Source: Corallococcus coralloides DSM 2259
GTDB lineage: Bacteria > Myxococcota > Myxococcia > Myxococcales > Myxococcaceae
Length of the DNA: 64,000 nt
Assembly (NCBI RefSeq): GCF_000255295.1
Contig: NC_017030.1
Coordinates: 186,001-250,000, forward strand
Direction of reading: 5' to 3'
The notes below the pieces were generated by a model, which was given only the letters and a program-made list of their open reading frames with translations, made no database searches and had not been told where the DNA came from. Below are positions 60,018 to 64,000 of the stretch, piece after piece (the stretch's first letter is position 1; each line of letters opens with the position of its first letter). Position numbers and translations under genes: made by a program.

Positions 60018-60893
60018 TCACGCCCGGAGGAAGTCTCCGAGCAGCTCGCGGACCTCCTCGGGCCGCTCCTCGGACACCCAGTGGCCGGTGTCCCGGAGGA
60101 TGTGGGGCTCGACCTGATTCGCCACCGCACGCGCCTGCGCGACGAGCGGTTCGCCCAGGGACTTGTCACCGCCAATGACCATCACGGGCATGGGGAGCTT
60201 GTTCCGGGCCAGCTCCCGGAAGGCCTTCTTGTCCTGGTCGAAGGCCTGGAAGTAGCTCCACGTCGAATGGAGCCGGCCCGGGGCCGCGTAGGCCTCCGTG
60301 TACGCCTGCCGTTCCGCTTCGCCGACGGCCTGGGGATTGGCGGCAAGGTCGGTCCAGAAATGGTCGAAGTAGATGCGCTCACGCCCCTGCACCAGCTTCT
60401 CCGCGGTGGCGCCGTTGAAGGTGAAGTGCCACACGTCCCTGCTGCTCATGACCTGGTCGGACCAGGGCTCGATGCCCGGCAGGAACGCGTCCAGGAGGGC
60501 CAGGCGTTCGACCTCGTCGGGGAACAAGGCGGCGTAGGCGTAGGCGACCATCAGCCCGATGTCGTGGCCCACGACGGAGACCTTGTCGAAGCCGAGCTTC
60601 TTCACCAGCGCGCGCATGTCGCGGGCCATCGTCTCCTTGTCATAGCCCCGCGCGGGGGCGGCCGAGGCGCCCGCGCCTCGCAGGTCCGGGATGAGCACGG
60701 TGTGCTGCTTCGCGAGCTCCGGCGCCAGGCGCCACCACATGAGGTGCGTCTGCGTGTAGCCGTGCAGCAGCAGGACGGGGCTGCCCTTGCCCCCGATGAC
60801 GAAGTGGATCCGCGTGCCATTGACGTCCTCGTCGCCTTCGCGGAAGCCTTCCGGGAAGAAGGGACGGACGCTGCTCGGCTGCTGGCGTGTCAT
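60018..60893 (-). CDS. alpha/beta hydrolase, epoxide hydrolase/dehalogenase-like
   Basis: 291 aa. VLLLHGYTQTHLMWW (oxyanion HG), LRGAGAS, nucleophile Asp in VVGHDIGLMVAYA (GHDxG rather than GxSxG), late His in ILRDTGHWVSEERPEEV. An Asp nucleophile points to epoxide hydrolase, haloalkane or fluoroacetate dehalogenase activity. The cap region (WHFTFNGATAEKLVQGRERIYFDHFW) is typical of epoxide hydrolases. Cytoplasmic. Convergent with the vWA gene. Confidence 0.88.
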   Translation of the reverse strand: MTRQQPSSVRPFFPEGFREGDEDVNGTRIHFVIGGKGSPVLLLHGYTQTHLMWWRLAPELAKQHTVLIPDLRGAGASAAPARGYDKETMARDMRALVKKLGFDKVSVVGHDIGLMVAYAYAALFPDEVERLALLDAFLPGIEPWSDQVMSSRDVWHFTFNGATAEKLVQGRERIYFDHFWTDLAANPQAVGEAERQAYTEAYAAPGRLHSTWSYFQAFDQDKKAFRELARNKLPMPVMVIGGDKSLGEPLVAQARAVANQVEPHILRDTGHWVSEERPEEVRELLGDFLRA

Positions 60894-60998
60894 GGGCGCC
60901 TCCTCGCGGGAGCGGGTTCACGCCTCAGGGTGTGCATGCCCCGTGTGCGTGAGGCGCCAGGTCGAGCGGGGAGTCCGGCGCTCGGGTCCCCGGAACCC

Positions 60999-61436
60999 TC
61001 AGGCGTCCTGGGGCGGCTTCAGACGGGACTGGATGAACTCCAGGTACTTCGCGTCGTCGCCTTCGAAGAGCTCCTCGCCTCCGCCCATGTATGCGCGGGC
61101 CAGCTCGTCGGCGGCGCGGGCTTCGTCTCCCAGCTCCAGGGCGCACTGGCCGAGCCGCAGGTGGATGAAGGGATTGCCGAGCCCTCCCGGCGAGTGGACG
61201 GCTTCGCGGAAGTGTTCGCGGCAGTCCTCGAAGCGCTCGAGCTGGAAGTACATGTCGCCGATGGCGGCGCGTACCCAGGTGTTCTGCTGATGGTCGCGGG
61301 TGGGTTCGGGAATCAGGGCGAGGGCGGCCTTGAAGTGTTTCAGGGCCTGCTCGAAGTCGCCATCACCTGCGGCGGAGTCTCCCTGGGCGCAGAGGTCGGT
61401 GATGCGCTCGTGGGTCTCATCCGAAATCGACGTCAT
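60999..61436 (-). CDS. TPR-like protein next to the Imm52 cassette
   Basis: About 145 aa of helical repeats (ERITDLCAQGDSAAGDGDFEQALKHFKAALALIPEP; NTWVRAAIGDMYFQLERFEDCREHFREAVHS; PFIHLRLGQCALELGDEARAADELARAYMGGGEELFEGDDAKYLEFIQSRL), three TPR-like units. GGAG precedes ATG 61436. Similar small TPR proteins occur beside polymorphic toxin loci in myxobacteria, sometimes as immunity proteins. It is divergent from the toxin remnant (49-bp gap). Function unproven. Confidence 0.7.
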   Translation of the reverse strand: MTSISDETHERITDLCAQGDSAAGDGDFEQALKHFKAALALIPEPTRDHQQNTWVRAAIGDMYFQLERFEDCREHFREAVHSPGGLGNPFIHLRLGQCALELGDEARAADELARAYMGGGEELFEGDDAKYLEFIQSRLKPPQDA

Positions 61437-61485
61437 CTCTGCTCCGGGGACCGGGGGGACATTCGCGGTCCTCGGTACAGTGTAG

Positions 61486-61683
61486 ATGACCTGCCGTGAG
61501 TTGGAGACGCCGCTTGCGCGCGAAACCGTGGGGCGGGCTGGCTGCTGGTGGGTGCTGCTGGTGTTCTGGGTGGGCTGCGCCAGTGGGGTGGTTGCCGAGG
61601 AGAAATTCGCGGACGCATTGCGCGCCCTCTTCAAGGACCAACGCATCAAGGTTGAAGTGCGTTACCTCCGTCCCACTCAATGA
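61486..61683 (+). pseudogene. eroded lipoprotein toxin: lipobox joined to a Tox-REase-5-like tail
   Basis: 65 codons. A lipoprotein-type signal (WWVLLVFWVGCASG) is followed within a few residues by EEKFADALRALFKDQRIKVEVRYLRPTQ and the stop. That tail resembles the end of restriction-endonuclease-fold toxins of the Tox-REase-5 kind, the usual partners of Imm52. The whole catalytic region is missing, so this looks like an internal deletion of a toxin that kept its export signal and its ATGA coupling to the immunity gene. A small functional lipoprotein is the alternative. Confidence 0.5.
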
Positions 61684-62402
61684 ACACCATGGATCAAATG
61701 CCGGACACGTACTACGTCGGGGCCTACTGGGGGGCGCGACACGAGTCCGACGCGTCTTGTGCCCGCAGAGCGGAAAGGTTGTTTGAGAGCCTGGGCCACC
61801 TTGAGCCGCTGTGGCGTCAGTGGCACGAGACCGGGCGGACCTTCAAGAAAGCCCAGGCTCGCCAGGTTCAGACCCACCAAGCGTCCTTCTTGGAGCTGTT
61901 CGCTCGAAAGAAGAACCGTATTGGCGATGGCTTTCAGTATTGGCTGTGGACGGGCCCGAACCCGGACGAAACAACCTCAGTCAATGGCTTCTGCGGCTCC
62001 GCGGACGCTGTGCTGACTTCGGTGTGTGTCGTCGATCCTCCTTCTCGGGGCGAAGTGGCCGAACGCGTACTGACCACACCCATCCTGCGCGAGGTGCTCC
62101 TTGCAGTGGTGCGCTGTTGGGAGCCAACTTGGGGTGTCGTTGCATCCCAGCAGTATCGGGATCAGGCGTCGCCTTCCTCGGGGGACGCGGGCACCTTCGT
62201 GGGCTGGATGACCTACTTCTCCCGGCAGTGGGGAGAGGTTCCTCCGCTCCCTGCCCCTGTGCGCGCCGAGCCCGTGGAGGACCTGGGCACCCTGGTGATC
62301 CTCACGGAGGAGCGGTTCACGGTGACGAACCCTGAGCACGTCCGTTTGGCCACGGAGGTGCACCAGGTCCTCGATGCAGCCGGTCTACTGCGCGCCTTGT
62401 GA
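61680..62402 (+). CDS. Imm52-like immunity protein
   Basis: 240 aa, cytoplasmic. The opening TYYVGAYWGARHESDASCARRAERLFESLGHLEPLWRQWHETG and the later NGFCGSADAVLTSVCVVDPPS and VLLAVVRCWEPTWGVVASQQYR agree with what I know of Imm52, a family that protects against REase-fold toxins and is common in Myxococcus. The ATG overlaps the stop of the eroded toxin (ATGA). With its toxin reduced to a stub it is an orphan immunity gene. Its 3' end overlaps the convergent PIG-L gene by 18 bp. Confidence 0.68.
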   Translation: MNTMDQMPDTYYVGAYWGARHESDASCARRAERLFESLGHLEPLWRQWHETGRTFKKAQARQVQTHQASFLELFARKKNRIGDGFQYWLWTGPNPDETTSVNGFCGSADAVLTSVCVVDPPSRGEVAERVLTTPILREVLLAVVRCWEPTWGVVASQQYRDQASPSSGDAGTFVGWMTYFSRQWGEVPPLPAPVRAEPVEDLGTLVILTEERFTVTNPEHVRLATEVHQVLDAAGLLRAL

Positions 62403-63143
62403 CAGGAACACCTCCGCGGCTCCGGAATGACCGCGTGCCTGCGCTTCCATCCGGTGGAACGCCGTGAGCGTCCGCGCCAGAGCCTCAACTCCGCCAAACT
62501 GGAAGCCCAGCTGCGTGCCGTAGCGGACGCAGCCCTCCACCTTCTTCGGCAGGTGCTCCGTGATGTCCACGGCCAGGGGGCGCAGACCCTGGGGCACGGC
62601 GGCGTCGGGGCGGGCCTTGGGCTGGCGCACGGCGTACGGCGTGTCCCGGTAGTAGAGGATCCGGTTCGTCGGGATGCCCAGCCCCTTCACGGCTCGCACC
62701 ACCTGCACGTGGTCCACGTGGCTCCCCAGCGCCTGGGGCACGAAGACCCGGTCTGGCTTCAGCTCCCACAACACCGGCTTCAGACACTTCGCCACCTTTG
62801 CTTCGATGACGTCGTCCGCTCGCGGCGGCTGGAACAGCGCTTCCGGGCTCGCGTAGCCCCGGTGCGGCGCTTCTTCCAGGTCCCCCCACCGCACCTGGTC
62901 CACTCCCATGCAGGCCGCGAAGGCGCGGTCCTCCTTCCTCCGCAGGGCCATGTAGTCCACCTCCGGCCCCAGCCCTTTCGATGTCTGGCATTGCAGGGCG
63001 AAGCCCTCCGGCTTCGGCACCGAGCGCGTGAAGACGGTGACGAGCGCCACCGTCCACCCCTGCGCCTTCAACGCCGCCAACGTGCCTCCACAGGAGAAGG
63101 CCACGTCGTCCAGGTGCGGCGACACGAACAGGGCCGTGCTCAT
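62385..63143 (-). CDS. PIG-L/LmbE family deacetylase
   Basis: About 252 aa. Zinc-site motifs are FVSPHLDDVAFSCGGTLA (HxDD) and LGSHVDHVQVVRAV (HVDH). These enzymes remove N-acetyl groups from GlcNAc-type sugars, as in mycothiol or bacillithiol synthesis or glycolipid maturation. Its ATG overlaps the stop of the glycosyltransferase gene (ATGA), so the two act together, probably on a cell-surface glycan. Confidence 0.9.
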   Translation of the reverse strand: MSTALFVSPHLDDVAFSCGGTLAALKAQGWTVALVTVFTRSVPKPEGFALQCQTSKGLGPEVDYMALRRKEDRAFAACMGVDQVRWGDLEEAPHRGYASPEALFQPPRADDVIEAKVAKCLKPVLWELKPDRVFVPQALGSHVDHVQVVRAVKGLGIPTNRILYYRDTPYAVRQPKARPDAAVPQGLRPLAVDITEHLPKKVEGCVRYGTQLGFQFGGVEALARTLTAFHRMEAQARGHSGAAEVFLSQGAQ

Positions 63144-64000
63144 AGCAGGTGTGGTTCCGCCCGGAACCGGCAGGTGTGGTCCGCGCGCTCCTCCGTCATC
63201 GCCGGGTCGTAGAGGTGCGTCCACCGCGTGTCCGGCCGCGTGCCCGTCAGGTTCCTGTAGACGCCTTGAATCCTCCGCCCCACCGCCCGCCACGAGTACA
63301 GCTCCCGCACCTCGCGCAGCGCCGTGGCCGCCAACCGCTTGCGCAGCGGCGCGTCGTCCATCAGCCGGCCCATCGCCTCCGCCAGCGCGGCGCTGTCCTT
63401 GGGCGGCACCAGCAACGCATCCCTGCCGTCCTCCAGGCAGTCCACCACCCCCACCGCTCGCGTCGACACGATGGGCAGTCCGGAGGCCATCGCCTCCAGC
63501 AGCGTGTTGGAGAACCCCTCTGAGTACGTGGGCGATACGAACAGGTCCCCACCCCGGTACAGGTCTGGCGCCTCCGCGTAGGTGGACGCCCCCGTCAGCT
63601 CCACCACGCCCTGGAGCCCCTCTGTCGCCACCCTCGAACGCAGCGCCTCCACGTCCGGCCCAATCCCAGACACCCGCAGCTTGAACTTCCGCCCGTCCGC
63701 GACCAGCCGCTGCACGGCATCCAGCAGCTCCATCACCCCTTTCCGAGCGTCCACCCGGCCGTGGTACAGCCACACCGGCACGTCCCGCAGTTCTCCCTGC
63801 GTCGACTCACTCCTCGGATGGAAGCGCTGCGTGTCCGTGGCGCCGGGGACGATGGTGAACCGCTCCAGCGGGGTCCCGTGGTGCTCGCTCACCTCTTGCG
63901 CGAAGGACCTGCTCCCAATCAGCAGCGCCCCCGCGTGGCCCAGCACCGCGAGCATCGCCTGCTTGTGCGTCCCGCAGCAGGTCCCCACCCAGTGCCCGTC
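63140..64000 (-). CDS. glycosyltransferase family 4-like protein (partial, 5' end outside window)
   Basis: The frame runs off the window end, so the N-terminus is missing; at least 286 residues are seen. GT-B fold marks: VPVWLYHGRVDARKGVMELLDAVQRL, FKLRVSGIGPD, LTGASTYAEAPDLYRGGDLFVSPTYSEGFSNTLLEAMASGLPIVSTRAVGVVDCL, with the E-x7-E motif (EGFSNTLLE). It transfers a sugar from a nucleotide donor. Translationally coupled to the PIG-L deacetylase, which may act on the sugar it adds. Confidence 0.9.
   Translation of the reverse strand, partial: DGHWVGTCCGTHKQAMLAVLGHAGALLIGSRSFAQEVSEHHGTPLERFTIVPGATDTQRFHPRSESTQGELRDVPVWLYHGRVDARKGVMELLDAVQRLVADGRKFKLRVSGIGPDVEALRSRVATEGLQGVVELTGASTYAEAPDLYRGGDLFVSPTYSEGFSNTLLEAMASGLPIVSTRAVGVVDCLEDGRDALLVPPKDSAALAEAMGRLMDDAPLRKRLAATALREVRELYSWRAVGRRIQGVYRNLTGTRPDTRWTHLYDPAMTEERADHTCRFRAEPHLL

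Noticed and set aside
1-64000. tRNA, rRNA, CRISPR array, insertion sequence, integrase or attachment site
   Set aside because: No cloverleaf, rRNA segment, regular spacer-repeat array, transposase or integrase was recognised on either strand by eye.

Overview
The window is very GC-rich with strong third-position G/C bias and looks like chromosomal DNA of a myxobacterium (Myxococcaceae, for example Corallococcus or Myxococcus). The evidence is a DUF2378 protein, many lipoproteins, a Hanks-type Ser/Thr kinase with an extracellular tail, an octaheme cytochrome fused to HEAT/TPR repeats, lamin-tail surface proteins with Asp/Gly linkers, and polymorphic-toxin-like lipoprotein/immunity pairs. All family names come from reading the translations; no database search was possible. 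I recognised no tRNA, rRNA, CRISPR array, insertion sequence or prophage.

Layout. 0.1-2.4 kb: DUF2378 protein, then an XRE/ImmA-type regulator overlapping a PIN-domain gene (toxin-antitoxin-like). 2.4-12.2 kb, minus strand: TolC, membrane-fusion protein and RND pump, then a lipid cluster (cNMP-domain patatin, FabH-like ketosynthase, acyltransferase). A duplicated gene junction there creates a 23-codon ORF coupled at both ends. 12.5-19.4 kb: lipoprotein, octaheme cytochrome, hydrolase, DUF427, MpaB-like oxygenase, lone sugar-type ABC ATPase, small proteins. 19.5-31.7 kb: Kelch lipoprotein, M24 peptidase, di-heme peroxidase, subtilase, Ser/Thr kinase, RDD protein, ferredoxin reductase, hemerythrin. 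31.8-36.6 kb: SIMPL protein, then an eroded lipoprotein/DUF2019 remnant and an intact outer-membrane protein / DUF2380 lipoprotein / putative immunity operon. 36.8-42.4 kb: cysteine hydrolase, SCO pair, YtkA/FixH-like protein, extradiol dioxygenase, DJ-1 protein and LysR regulator. 42.5-50.6 kb: secreted proteins including a nuclease-like lipoprotein, a lamin-tail lipoprotein, an M64 peptidase and a PEGA protein. 50.9-54.5 kb: SDR, lipid kinase, and a GntR regulator with a 33-bp palindrome upstream. 54.5-60.0 kb: an NrtR-like Nudix regulator and an operon of PP2C, kinase-like protein, nicotinamidase-like hydrolase and TerY-like vWA protein. 60.0-64.0 kb: epoxide-hydrolase-like protein, TPR protein, a second eroded toxin with an Imm52-like gene, PIG-L deacetylase and a glycosyltransferase running off the end.

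The most interesting unit is 54.5-60.0 kb. A vWA/PP2C/kinase triad of the TerY-P type sits with a hydrolase carrying a full nicotinamidase triad. The unit lies behind a sigma70-like promoter whose 17-bp spacer is largely filled by a palindrome that recurs in front of the NrtR-like gene. This suggests a phosphorylation-based response controlled by NAD or ADP-ribose status. The second theme is toxin lipoproteins that have lost their middle but keep the lipobox and the stop/start coupling to a still-present immunity-like gene, seen independently at 32.7 and 61.5 kb.
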